From: Gallintestinimicrobium propionicum
GTDB lineage: Bacteria > Bacillota > Clostridia > Lachnospirales > Lachnospiraceae
DNA: 64,000 nt
Assembly (NCBI RefSeq): GCF_025567525.1
Contig: NZ_JAOQJY010000005.1
Location: 124,001 to 188,000 of the forward strand
Direction of reading: 5' to 3'
Below, piece after piece: positions 47,748 through 55,766 of this stretch. The notes below the pieces were generated by a model. It worked only from the letters and a program-made list of their open reading frames with translations, was not told the origin of the DNA and did no database searches. Position numbers and translations under genes: made by a program. How positions within the stretch are numbered: the stretch's first letter is position 1; each line of letters begins with the position of its first letter.

Positions 47748-48844
47748 TGGAGCAGGAAAAGAGAAAACGCAGGAAAAAAAGGACGAAAAAGCGTTCCGCA
47801 ATTTCAAAAGTTGGTCTTTTTTTCTTGATTTTGTTACTTGTGCTTCTGTTACTTGGAATTACTGTATCGGCAGGGTGGCTGTGGATGAACTACAGCGGTC
47901 AGAGCAGGCTTTCCAAAAAACAGGAAGCGATACCGGAGCTGATGCAGCAGGCTGAATCGGAAGCGGAAAGCGAGATGATGCTGGAGGCGGGAAGCATCCG
48001 GTATCATGGAAAGGTTTATACCTACAAAAAGGATATTCTGACCTTTTTGTTTTTAGGAATTGATAAAAATGGAGAAGTAAAGGCTTCTTCCAATCTCTTT
48101 AAGGGCGGCCAGGCGGATGCACTGTTTCTGGCTGTACTCGACCCGGGAGAGAAAAAGATCAGCGTGATCGGAATCAACCGCGATACCATGGCTTCTATGA
48201 ATGTGTATGATAAGAACGGGAGATATTCCGGAAGACAGACTGCACAGATTGCACTTTCCCACGCTTACGGGGACGGTCTGGAAGAAAGCTGCGAAAACAG
48301 CCTGGATGCAGTTTCCAATCTGTTCTATGGTCTTCCGATCCACGGTTACTGCGCACTGAACATGTCGGTTGTATCGAAGTTAAACGATGCGGTCGGCGGT
48401 GTGGACGTCGTGATTCCGGAATCTGCAAACGGACTGGAAAAGGGCTGGACAACCGGAGCCGAGGTGCATTTAGAGGGCGATGCGGCGTACCAGTTTATTC
48501 ATTATCGCGATACGGCGCAGGAACAGAGTGCAGAAGCACGCCTGGAGCGTCAAAAGCAGTATTTGAAGAAATTTATCCTTCAGGCAAAAGAAGCGATGAA
48601 GCAGGATATGACGCTTCCTTTGCAATTGTATACACAGATTACACCGTACATGGTAACGGATGTGACTGCGGATGAAGCAGTTTACCTGGCAGGTCAGGCG
48701 CTGTCCTACAGCTTTGGGGACGACAATTTTTATTCCATGACGGGAACGGTCAAAATGGGAGAAAAATTCGAAGAATTTTATCCCGATGAAACAGCACTGT
48801 ATGAACTGGTGCTGGACGTATTTTATGAAGAGGCGGCGGATTGA
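47747..48844 (+). CDS. LytR-CpsA-Psr (LCP) family glycopolymer transferase
   Basis: 365 residues; ATG overlaps the preceding stop (TAATG). A basic N-terminus (KRKRRKKRTKKR), one membrane helix (LFFLILLLVLLLLGITVSAGWLW, about 28-46), then an LCP domain: ILTFLFLGIDKNGE, QADALFLAVLDPGEKKISVIGINRDTMASM (catalytic Arg-Asp), SHAYGDGLEESCENSLDAVSNLFYGLPIHGY, LNDAVGGVDVVIPE, YQFIHYRDT. LCP enzymes move polyprenyl-linked glycopolymers onto peptidoglycan or proteins. Together with the initiating sugar transferase it suggests wall attachment of a polysaccharide. Confidence 0.92.
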   Translation: MEQEKRKRRKKRTKKRSAISKVGLFFLILLLVLLLLGITVSAGWLWMNYSGQSRLSKKQEAIPELMQQAESEAESEMMLEAGSIRYHGKVYTYKKDILTFLFLGIDKNGEVKASSNLFKGGQADALFLAVLDPGEKKISVIGINRDTMASMNVYDKNGRYSGRQTAQIALSHAYGDGLEESCENSLDAVSNLFYGLPIHGYCALNMSVVSKLNDAVGGVDVVIPESANGLEKGWTTGAEVHLEGDAAYQFIHYRDTAQEQSAEARLERQKQYLKKFILQAKEAMKQDMTLPLQLYTQITPYMVTDVTADEAVYLAGQALSYSFGDDNFYSMTGTVKMGEKFEEFYPDETALYELVLDVFYEEAAD

Positions 48845-48867
48845 CCTGCACGCCGGATAAAACGGTA

Positions 48868-48896
48868 TTGGCAGACGGGACACCGCCTGTTAATAT
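48868..48896 (+). promoter_or_regulatory. Promoter of the secreted protein gene
   Basis: TTGGCA (48868-48873), 17-bp spacer, TAATAT (48891-48896). Confidence 0.65.
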
Positions 48897-48939
48897 AAAA
48901 ACAGAAGCCACACAATTTTACGAAAGGGGGATGATTGAC

Positions 48940-49653
48940 ATGAAAAAGAAAATGGCAATTGTTCTTTCACTTGTACTCGCATGCTCTATGAGCATGACAG
49001 CATTTGCAGCTCCCAGCCCGTCTCTGAATACAGGTAATACGCCTGTTAGTCAGGTAACCGTTGATCAGTCTGTTGCAACAGCAACAGCTGGAACCGCTGA
49101 GTCGACTGTCAGCGGTGTAGCCAGCGCGACTAGTGCAGTAGCAGTTGGAACAACATTCGCAACTGCAAAAGGAAACCAGGCATTGGATGCGGCTTCCGTT
49201 CAGCTGGTTGTAGCTCCTACAACTGTAGCAGAAACGACAACATCTGCCAGCGAACTGACAAAGGCTTTGACTGCAAAAAAGGTCAAAATCATCAACAAGA
49301 GTGGTGAGAAAAACATTTCCCTGCTGAATCGGGAAGGCAAGGTAAAATACCTGTGCAGCAGAAATGTTTATCTGACGAATTCAAAGGGTGAACTGGTAGC
49401 AAGCAAGGGTTCTATCTCTATTGCAAAGAGCCTGAAAGAAATCCTGGGCGGATACCAGCTTGCTGAAAATGAGACCATCAGAGCAATGTACAAGAGAGCA
49501 GACGGAACCTTTGTAGCGCTTCCTGTTGTTATTAAGGGCGATGTAGTTTCTTTTGCACTTCCTTCTATCAGCGGTGTTGTTGAAGTTGTATTCACGGCGG
49601 CTGTTGGAACAAGACAGGAAACATTACAGTCTGAAAAAGCTCCCAAGCTTTGA
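48940..49653 (+). CDS. Secreted Ser/Thr/Ala-rich protein of unknown function
   Basis: 237 residues from ATG 48940 (AAGGGGG about 10 nt upstream). Signal peptide MKKKMAIVLSLVLACSMSMTAFA, cut before APSPSL. Residues about 25-105 are rich in Ser, Thr, Ala and Val (low complexity, possibly glycosylated). The rest forms beta-strand-like segments: KKVKIINKSGEKNISLLNREGKV, VYLTNSKGELVASKGSISIAKSLKEIL, ETIRAMYKRADGTFVALPVVIKGDVVSF. No LPXTG motif or C-terminal anchor. Its own promoter and terminator; adjacent to the LCP/sortase-like group, of which it may be a client. No family recognised. Confidence 0.7.
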   Translation: MKKKMAIVLSLVLACSMSMTAFAAPSPSLNTGNTPVSQVTVDQSVATATAGTAESTVSGVASATSAVAVGTTFATAKGNQALDAASVQLVVAPTTVAETTTSASELTKALTAKKVKIINKSGEKNISLLNREGKVKYLCSRNVYLTNSKGELVASKGSISIAKSLKEILGGYQLAENETIRAMYKRADGTFVALPVVIKGDVVSFALPSISGVVEVVFTAAVGTRQETLQSEKAPKL

Positions 49654-49720
49654 TGCATGGCCGACAGGCTAAGTTTTAGATCGAATAACAAATTAAATTG
49701 ATTCGTGTGGTTTCCTTTGG

Positions 49721-49763
49721 AACACCGCCTCCTCTGAAACGGGGAAGCGGTGTTTTGTTTTTT
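49721..49763 (+). terminator. Terminator of the secreted protein gene
   Basis: AACACCGC (49721-49728) pairs with GCGGTGTT (49747-49754), then T-rich sequence to 49763. Confidence 0.75.
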
Positions 49764-49768
49764 GCTGC

Positions 49769-49801
49769 AAAAAAAGTCCTCCGCAAAAACGGAAGACTTT
49801 T
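49769..49801 (-). terminator. Terminator between convergent genes
   Basis: AAAGTC-TCCG and CGGA-GACTTT arms with A- and T-runs on both sides; serves the minus-strand gene ending at 49822. Confidence 0.7.
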
Positions 49802-49821
49802 CTGGATGTTGGCGTTGAGAC

Positions 49822-50988
49822 TTATTCGTTCAAGGAATAACCGCAAGCGGTGCAATATTTTTGACTGTCTGCAGATTCGCCAATTTGGTGCTCTTCTTTT
49901 TCGGTATGACCGCAGAATTCACAGACCAGCTGATGATAGGATTCATCAAGACTTTGCCCGACGGTGTATTCATGTGTACAGGATTGACCACAGATCTCAC
50001 AGATACCGTCCGGATCAAATACACATGCGCCATCCATTGTATGTCCACACACGGAACAGGTTCCCTTGTGAATCCGCACGCCGTCTTCGGCAGTCTCGGT
50101 TGTATAGGTATACAGATGGGATTCTTCTTTTATAACGCCGCCGCATGCACCACAGATTTCTTTATGGGAAGAATCATCAGCGGTATAATGATCAGCGGTA
50201 CAGCTTTCTGCCTGTTCTTCGTTGATATATCCACAGAGGACACATACGGGACCGTGCATAGTTGTTCCGGTGATCTGTTTCCTACCGTCGAACTCATGAT
50301 TGCAGGGGGCCTCCGGTTCTGGTGTTGTCGGCTCCGGTGTTGGTGCAGGTGTCGGCACTGGGGTTGGAGCGGCAGAAGATGGTAAGGTCAAAGAGGACAG
50401 GATGTTCGAAACAGAGCTGTTGTCCGCACTGGAAGGGACGATCAGTCTGGGGGATGCAAGGATCTGTCCGTTCATTCCGCTGACTGTAAAGCCGGCTTTT
50501 GTCGTTGCGTCAATGGTCGTATATTTTCGGTTTTCTTTGATGCCGAAATTTACATAGTGAACATAGTATGCCAGAAGATCGTCGCCAAACGCCTTTTGCA
50601 GATCCGGATAAGCGGAACTGTATGCAAAAACATTGAAGTCAGAATTAATATCAGATCTTCCTTCGTTCAAACCGAAAATAACAAAATGGTTCCAAAGCGC
50701 TTCTGAGTCATTTCCAAAGGCCTTTGCAACATCCGGATATGCTATTGCATACCGTTCGGGTTTGAAAACCTGCCTTAAAGCTTCAAGGGCTTCCGGGGTA
50801 TATGTTATTTTGTACTTTTTCATAATTTCCTTGTGCAGAGAGGTCTCGGAAGAGGTGTTTTTGTTTATTGTATTCAGTGTATTCAGTGCGCTCATATTGT
50901 TTTTGACAATCATTGCGGCGTTTGCCGTCATACCGGAGCCCAGACACATGGTGAGGGCGAGAGCGAATGCCAGAAGTTTCTTTTTCAA
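49822..50988 (-). CDS. Secreted multi-domain protein: flagellin-like N-terminus, two short repeats, zinc-ribbon-like tail
   Basis: 388 residues; GGAGG 7-8 nt before the ATG. Signal peptide MKKKLLAFALALTMCLGSG... cut after NAA/ANA. The first mature residues, MIVKNNMSALNTLNTINKN, resemble a flagellin N-terminus. Residues about 78-160 hold two copies of a repeat (YAIAYPDVAKAFGNDSEALW / YSSAYPDLQKAFGDDLLAYY, each followed by a GxNEGR/GIKENR turn) known from secreted Lachnospiraceae proteins. A Pro/Thr linker (about 205-230) leads to a C-terminal region with six CxxCG motifs (CVLCG, CGACG, CSVCG, CEICG, CEFCG, CTACG), likely metal-binding. Function unknown; probably extracellular. Confidence 0.75.
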   Translation of the reverse strand: MKKKLLAFALALTMCLGSGMTANAAMIVKNNMSALNTLNTINKNTSSETSLHKEIMKKYKITYTPEALEALRQVFKPERYAIAYPDVAKAFGNDSEALWNHFVIFGLNEGRSDINSDFNVFAYSSAYPDLQKAFGDDLLAYYVHYVNFGIKENRKYTTIDATTKAGFTVSGMNGQILASPRLIVPSSADNSSVSNILSSLTLPSSAAPTPVPTPAPTPEPTTPEPEAPCNHEFDGRKQITGTTMHGPVCVLCGYINEEQAESCTADHYTADDSSHKEICGACGGVIKEESHLYTYTTETAEDGVRIHKGTCSVCGHTMDGACVFDPDGICEICGQSCTHEYTVGQSLDESYHQLVCEFCGHTEKEEHQIGESADSQKYCTACGYSLNE

Positions 50989-51035
50989 TATTACATCCTC
51001 CTTTTTTCGAAAAAAAGTTCCTTCATCACAAGTCT

Positions 51036-51064
51036 ATGTTACCATTTTTCAAAAAGCTTTACAA
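51036..51064 (-). promoter_or_regulatory. Promoter of the secreted zinc-ribbon protein
   Basis: Minus strand: TTGTAA (51064-51059), 17-bp spacer, TAACAT (51041-51036). Confidence 0.65.
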
Positions 51065-51089
51065 CGAAATTGCAATAAATAGTATTTCC

Positions 51090-51152
51090 GTTACAGTTCA
51101 CTCGTACTTTATGAGCAAAAATGAGATGCGAATGGCGCGGGTGAACAGTAAC
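51090..51152. repeat. GTTACAGTTCAC inverted-repeat element, copy 2
   Basis: GTTACAGTTCAC (51090-51101) and GTGAACAGTAAC (51141-51152) are complementary at 11 of 12 positions around a 39-nt centre. The ends match those of the element at 24506-24579. Confidence 0.6.
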
Positions 51153-51215
51153 GTATTCCTATCAAAATCATACCAGAGAGCAATAATTGAATTGTGCAGA
51201 ATCAACTTATGTTCA

Positions 51216-51947
51216 TCAAAGAAAGGAATCCGCAGCAATTTCATCCTCTGCCAGCATACGGTATCCGACACCAAGCTCATTGATGATATAGCGCTTTTCG
51301 CCGGGCGTCACGCCCATTTTCTTGCGGATGTTCTTCATGTTGACTTGCAGCTTTTTGACGCTGCCGTAGTCAGAATACCCCCAGACAGTATGGATGATCG
51401 CAGTATACGTCAGCACCTTTCCAGCGTGAATGGAGAGGAACGCCATAATGTTGTACTCCGTTTGGGTCAGGTCGATCTCTTCTTTGCCTACAAAAACCTG
51501 TCGTGTGTCGTAATCGATCAGCAGGTCCTGAAAGCGGAATTTCCCGCCGGGGGTACTTTCATTCTCTTCACTGTGTCGATGGCTGCGGAGAACGGCCCGG
51601 ACCCGAGCCAACAATTCCTCCGTGCCAAAGGGCTTGGTGATATAATCATTTGCCCCAAGATCCAGCGCCTCCACTTTGTCCCTCTCGCTGGAACGGGCGG
51701 AGAGCACAATGATGGGCACAGTGTCCGTCTTTCGCACCTCTTGAATCAAACTCATGCCATCCCGATCCGGCAGGCCGAGATCCAGAATGATGAGGTCCGG
51801 ATGATGGGAAGCGTACATCATCATGCCGAGCGCACAGGTCTCCGCGCAGAGAACCTGATAGTCGCTGGTTTCCAGATTTGCTTTAATGAAGCTTCGGATG
51901 TTGGCTTCATCCTCTACGATCAGGATCTTAAATTTGTTATTGCCCAT
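51216..51947 (-). CDS. kdpE: OmpR/PhoB-family response regulator, KdpE-like
   Basis: 243 residues from the ATG at 51947; longer frames run into the kinase gene. Receiver domain: ILIVEDEANIRSF (acidic pair), LIILDLGLPDRDG (phospho-Asp near residue 58), PIIVLSARSSERDKV, GANDYITKPFG (Lys). Winged-helix DNA-binding domain from about 135: LTQTEYNIMAFLSIHAGKVLTYTAIIHTVWG and NIRKKMG...YIINELGVGYRM. Overlaps the kinase gene by 11 bp. No kdpFABC potassium transporter is in the window, so the regulated genes may be elsewhere; the secreted protein or the CorC gene nearby are possible targets. Confidence 0.85.
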   Translation of the reverse strand: MGNNKFKILIVEDEANIRSFIKANLETSDYQVLCAETCALGMMMYASHHPDLIILDLGLPDRDGMSLIQEVRKTDTVPIIVLSARSSERDKVEALDLGANDYITKPFGTEELLARVRAVLRSHRHSEENESTPGGKFRFQDLLIDYDTRQVFVGKEEIDLTQTEYNIMAFLSIHAGKVLTYTAIIHTVWGYSDYGSVKKLQVNMKNIRKKMGVTPGEKRYIINELGVGYRMLAEDEIAADSFL

Positions 51948-52998
51948 CGTCCTCACCCTCTCTTTCCAGAGCAAAGCTAAATACCGCACCGCCGCCACTT
52001 TTGTTTTTTGCGGTAATGTCACTGCCGTGTGCCTTGACGATGGCGGCGCACACAGACAGTCCGATCCCCATATTGCTGCGTGTCCCGTCCACCGGCGCAG
52101 CGTTTTTTTCGTAGCTCCCGGTAAAAATCTTTTGAAGTGCATCCTCCGGGATGCCGCAGCCGTTGTCAGCAACCTCAAATACCGCCTTGTCTCCTGCGAG
52201 AGAAACGGAAAGCATCAGTTTTGTCATGCCTTTTGCGTGGAATACAGCGTTTTCCAGAAGATTCAGCAGCACCTGTTCAATAAGGAGAGAATCCATGGGA
52301 ATGTCCACAAACTCGTCCGGGATCTGTGTGATGACCTTCTGACTCGGATGCTTTTTAGAAAACTTCATCAAAACGGAGTCGATCAGCTCATCAAGAACGG
52401 TGGGAGTTTTCACGACCTCCACCTTCGCACCGTCGATCCTTGTGACAGACAGGAGATTCTCAACCATGCGGATGAGCCATTCGCTGTCTTCCTGAATTTC
52501 TCCCAACAACTTGAGCTGCTGTTCCTTCGGCAGCGCATCATACTTAGAAATCAGTGTGGAGGATGACCCGTATATGGAGGTAAGGGGCGTGCGCAGGTCA
52601 TGGGAGATCGCCCGCAGCAGATTGCCCCGCATTCTCTCTTTTTCATTTTCTGAGCGCAGCTTCTCCTGATCGCGGATACGAATGTTAAGCGTGCTGGTGG
52701 AAATGGCGACGACCAGCATGATGACAGCGGATAAGATGCTTTCTTCTACAAAAAAGTCAAAAGCGTAGTATGGATAGGTGAAAGCAAAATTTACCGCAAA
52801 CACGCTGGCGATGGCCGAAATGATGCCATAGCAATACCCGTGGGTTTTCAGCGAGATTAAAAACACGCTGAACACAAAAATCATGGGTACCAGTGTCTGC
52901 GTGGTAAAGAGCTTCTGAATAAGCAAATTGACAGCAAAGGCGCTGCAAAAAATTAGGATTGAAAATAGAATATCCTTTTGTCGTTGACGGTTCTTCAT
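51937..52998 (-). CDS. kdpD: Sensor histidine kinase, short KdpD-like
   Basis: 353 residues from the ATG at 52998. Four membrane segments (about 10-110: ILFSILIFCSAFAVNLLI, LVPMIFVFSVFLISL, GIISAIASVFAVNFAF, ILSAVIMLVVAISTS) match the DUF4118 sensor of KdpD. Then HisKA (RAISHDLRTPLTSIYGSSSTLI, phospho-His near 137) and HATPase (LLENAVFHAKG, VADNGCGIPEDALQKIF, GIGLSVCAAIVKAHG). The large N-terminal KdpD and universal-stress domains of full-length KdpD are absent. Partner of the KdpE-like regulator. Called kdpD on domain layout only. Confidence 0.85.
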   Translation of the reverse strand: MKNRQRQKDILFSILIFCSAFAVNLLIQKLFTTQTLVPMIFVFSVFLISLKTHGYCYGIISAIASVFAVNFAFTYPYYAFDFFVEESILSAVIMLVVAISTSTLNIRIRDQEKLRSENEKERMRGNLLRAISHDLRTPLTSIYGSSSTLISKYDALPKEQQLKLLGEIQEDSEWLIRMVENLLSVTRIDGAKVEVVKTPTVLDELIDSVLMKFSKKHPSQKVITQIPDEFVDIPMDSLLIEQVLLNLLENAVFHAKGMTKLMLSVSLAGDKAVFEVADNGCGIPEDALQKIFTGSYEKNAAPVDGTRSNMGIGLSVCAAIVKAHGSDITAKNKSGGGAVFSFALEREGEDDGQ

Positions 52999-53118
52999 CC
53001 TGTTTCTCCTGAACGATACTGCGGCATTATTATACCGCATAAGCGGAAGCGCTTCAAGATTTCTCGCAGGAGGATATTGTACCGCATCTGTTTCTTTACT
53101 GAATCTACACCACGAAAA

Positions 53119-53127
53119 TGCTATGAT
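53119..53127 (+). promoter_or_regulatory. Extended -10 promoter of the CorC leader
   Basis: TGC followed by TATGAT (53122-53127); no good -35 box. The transcript would start near 53134, before the leader peptide's ribosome site. Confidence 0.55.
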
Positions 53128-53159
53128 GGAAACACTAAATAAAAAGGAGGAAGAAATCC

Positions 53160-53255
53160 GTGGAAAACGACAGTAGCGACGATAACGGCAGCCGCTCTTA
53201 TATGGTCTGTTCGTATGTGACATATCTACGCCCTTTGCTGCGATATCGGGTATAG
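53160..53255 (+). CDS. Leader peptide of the CorC/CNNM gene, 31 residues, GTG start
   Basis: GTG at 53160 preceded by AAGGAGG (53144-53150, 9 nt away), stop TAG at 53253-53255. The N-terminus is acidic (residues 2-9 contain Glu2, Asp4, Asp7, Asp8), the middle is YMVCSYVTYL and the end RPLLRYRV. Its last codons overlap the 5' and 3' arms of an intrinsic terminator (53219-53268), so translation controls whether the terminator can fold. Not in databases I can recall with certainty; too short to classify. Confidence 0.6.
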   Translation: MENDSSDDNGSRSYMVCSYVTYLRPLLRYRV

Positions 53256-53268
53256 ACGTGTCTTTTTT
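53219..53268 (+). terminator. Attenuator-type terminator overlapping the leader peptide
   Basis: GACATATCTA (53219-53228) pairs with TAGACGTGTC (53253-53262) with one mismatch, followed by six T residues (53263-53268). The 3' arm begins at the leader stop codon, the CorC gene starts 42 nt later. Confidence 0.7.
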
Positions 53269-53309
53269 GTATGAAATAATCGTAGGAACAGAACATAAAG
53301 GAGTTTGAA

Positions 53310-54560
53310 ATGAATTATTTTGGAAGTATTTTCGTAATGGTGGTCTGCATTGCCATGTCCGCCTATTTCAGCGCCACAGAAACGGCGTTCTCGTCCCTGA
53401 ATAAGACCCGCCTCAAGGTGTTGGCGGACAATGGAAACAAGCGGGCAGCGCTGGCGCTCAAGCTATCTGAAGACTATGACAAGCTGATCTCCACCATCCT
53501 GATCGGCAACAATATCGTGAATATCATGGTGGCATCCATCGGCACACTTTTGTTCGTAGGGCTTTACGGCGATATTGGCGCGACGATTTCTACGGTCGTC
53601 GTAACGATCGTTGTTTTGATTTTTGGTGAGATCACCCCTAAAAGTGTTGCAAAGGATACCCCGGAACGTTTCGCTTTGTTCAGTGCTCCGTTTATCCGCC
53701 TTTGGATTTTGATTCTGACGCCGCTGAATTTCCTCTTTTCCCAGTGGAAGAAGCTGGTTTCCCGTTTCTTCAAGACGGATGACGATGCAAAAATGTCCCA
53801 CGAGGAACTGCTCCTTTTTATGGAGGATGTGGAGCAGGACGGCGGAATTGACGAAAACGAAGGCGAGCTGCTGCGCAATGCCCTTGAATTCCGTGACCTG
53901 ACGGCGGCAGAAATTTTGACCCATCGAATTGACCTGGAAGCTGTGGACATCGACAAGAGTCATGAGGAAATTTCCAGAGCCTTTACCCAGTCCCGCTTTT
54001 CCCGTCTGCTGGTCTACCGGGATACCATTGATCAGGTCGTCGGCGTTCTTCATCAGAAGGATTTCTATATCAACGGCAAGATGACGGATCAGCCCATTGC
54101 GGAGATCATGACGAAACCGTTGTTTGTCTATCAGTACACAAAAATCCGGGATATTTTGAAAATGCTCCAGCATCAGAAGTCCCATATCGCCGTGGTCGTA
54201 GATGATTTCGGCGGAACGCTTGGTATTGTTACGATGGAGGATATTCTGGAAGAACTGGTTGGTGAAATTTGGGACGAACACGACGAGGTGGAGGAAGATT
54301 TTGAAAAGCTGGACGAGAATACCTATCGCGTGGACTGCTCCGTCAGCCTGGAGGATTTTGCGGAATTCTTTGACATCAAGCTGGAATCTGACAGTGTTTC
54401 TGTCGGCGGCTGGGTCATGGAGCAGCTGAATAGAGTCCCCACCAAGGGCGATTCCTTTGCTGTGCAGAATTTGGAGATCACGGTCTCAGAATTGAGTGCG
54501 CACAGGGTATCCTTCCTTACAGTCAGGCAATGCGACCTGTGTTTGGACTGCGAACAATAA
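53310..54560 (+). CDS. CorC/CNNM (hemolysin C) family membrane transporter
   Basis: 416 residues; AAAGGAG 8 nt before the ATG. N-terminal CNNM/DUF21 membrane domain of about four helices (FVMVVCIAMSAYFSATETAFSSLN, LISTILIGNNIVNIMVASIGTLLF, ATISTVVVTIVVLIFGEITPKSVA), two CBS domains (TAAEILTHRIDLEAVD; IMTKPLFVYQYTKIRDILKMLQ... SHIAVVVDDFGGTLGIVTMEDILEELVGEIWDE) and a C-terminal CorC_HlyC domain. Bacterial CNNM proteins export Mg2+ (or handle Na+/Co2+). The acidic leader peptide and terminator upstream suggest ion-dependent attenuation. Confidence 0.92.
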   Translation: MNYFGSIFVMVVCIAMSAYFSATETAFSSLNKTRLKVLADNGNKRAALALKLSEDYDKLISTILIGNNIVNIMVASIGTLLFVGLYGDIGATISTVVVTIVVLIFGEITPKSVAKDTPERFALFSAPFIRLWILILTPLNFLFSQWKKLVSRFFKTDDDAKMSHEELLLFMEDVEQDGGIDENEGELLRNALEFRDLTAAEILTHRIDLEAVDIDKSHEEISRAFTQSRFSRLLVYRDTIDQVVGVLHQKDFYINGKMTDQPIAEIMTKPLFVYQYTKIRDILKMLQHQKSHIAVVVDDFGGTLGIVTMEDILEELVGEIWDEHDEVEEDFEKLDENTYRVDCSVSLEDFAEFFDIKLESDSVSVGGWVMEQLNRVPTKGDSFAVQNLEITVSELSAHRVSFLTVRQCDLCLDCEQ

Positions 54561-54581
54561 ACTATCATGGAAAGGAAAAAC

Positions 54582-55766
54582 ATGGAGAAAAAAACGAAAA
54601 ACACAGTCGGTAACAGAAACGGGAATCCTACACCGCAGGGAAGTAACTGGCCGGACGAGACGATCATTCGTTATATCACCCGTGCACTGGTGCTGTTGAT
54701 TGTATTTGCATGGGCGCTGGTAAACCTTGACGCTGTTTTGCGTTTTTTCGGCAAGGTGCTTGCACTGTTTACTCCGTTTCTGATCGGCGGGGCAATTGCA
54801 TTTTTGATCAATGTAATCCTTCGACCGTTGGAATGCTGCTGGAACAAGGTTTGCCGCAAGGTTCCTGCAAAGCTGACCCGCCCTGTGTGCCTGACAATAA
54901 GCACCGTGCTCGTTCTTGGAATTTTGTTTGCCGTAGTGTTTATGATGATCCCCAGTTTGCGGGAATCCGGCGATGAGTTTATCCAAAACATTCCGGTCTA
55001 TGTGGAGGAAATCGGGCGGTGGTGGGCAGGGGTTGTCCAGTTTGCTGCAAAATATAACATTATCCTGCCCGAATATGCCATAAATTCTGATCTGTTGATT
55101 GAGAAGGTCACCACCTTGATCAGCGATGAGGAAAGCGGCATCCTCACCGTGACATGGGGTGCGGCAACCTCTGTCCTGTCGGTTTTGGTGGATGTCCTTT
55201 TGGGCCTTGTCTTTGCACTGTATCTGCTTGCAAAGAAGGAAGTCATTGCGGCACATTTGAAAAAACTCATTGTGACAGTCTTTCCGCAAAAGAAGGCGCA
55301 GCGGCTTCTGAGCATTGCTACTCTGACAAACCAGACCTTCACAAATTTTGTCAGCGGACAGCTTACGGAAGCGGTTATCATCGGCGTTCTGTGCTTCTTG
55401 GGAATGCTGATCCTTGGGATTCCGTATGCCGGTGCGGTTTCCGCGTTTGTGGCTGTTACTGCGCTGGTGCCGATTTTTGGCGCATGGATCGGCGGCGGTC
55501 TTGGTGCGTTTTTGATTCTGCTGGCAGAACCCGGCAAGGCGCTGTGGTTCATCCTCTTTTTACTCATTTTACAGCAGGTTGAGGGAAATCTGATTTACCC
55601 AAAGGTAGTCGGCAAGTCTGTCGGACTTCCTGGATTGCTTGTGCTGATGGCTGTTACGATCGGCGGCGAAGCATTCGGCATCTTAGGGATGCTGTTCAGC
55701 GTTCCCGGCTGTGCCGTGCTGTTCAGTCTTTATTTAGAGTACATGAAGAACGCACACACCTTTTAA
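54582..55766 (+). CDS. AI-2E-family transporter (DUF20/UPF0118)
   Basis: 394 residues from ATG 54582 (AAAGGA 5 nt upstream; ATG 54567 overlaps that site). Eight hydrophobic segments: TRALVLLIVFAWALVNLDAV, FFGKVLALFTPFLIGGAIAFLINVIL, ISTVLVLGILFAVVFMMIP, VLVDVLLGLVFALYLLAKKE, GVLCFLGMLILGIPYAGAVSAFVAVTALVPIFGAWIGG (family motif VPIFGAW), LGAFLILLAEP, LFLLILQQVEGNLIYPKVVGKSVGLPGLLVLMAV. Related proteins export AI-2 or act as Na+/H+ antiporters. Follows the CorC gene by 22 bp; likely same transcript, both perhaps ion related. Confidence 0.9.
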   Translation: MEKKTKNTVGNRNGNPTPQGSNWPDETIIRYITRALVLLIVFAWALVNLDAVLRFFGKVLALFTPFLIGGAIAFLINVILRPLECCWNKVCRKVPAKLTRPVCLTISTVLVLGILFAVVFMMIPSLRESGDEFIQNIPVYVEEIGRWWAGVVQFAAKYNIILPEYAINSDLLIEKVTTLISDEESGILTVTWGAATSVLSVLVDVLLGLVFALYLLAKKEVIAAHLKKLIVTVFPQKKAQRLLSIATLTNQTFTNFVSGQLTEAVIIGVLCFLGMLILGIPYAGAVSAFVAVTALVPIFGAWIGGGLGAFLILLAEPGKALWFILFLLILQQVEGNLIYPKVVGKSVGLPGLLVLMAVTIGGEAFGILGMLFSVPGCAVLFSLYLEYMKNAHTF

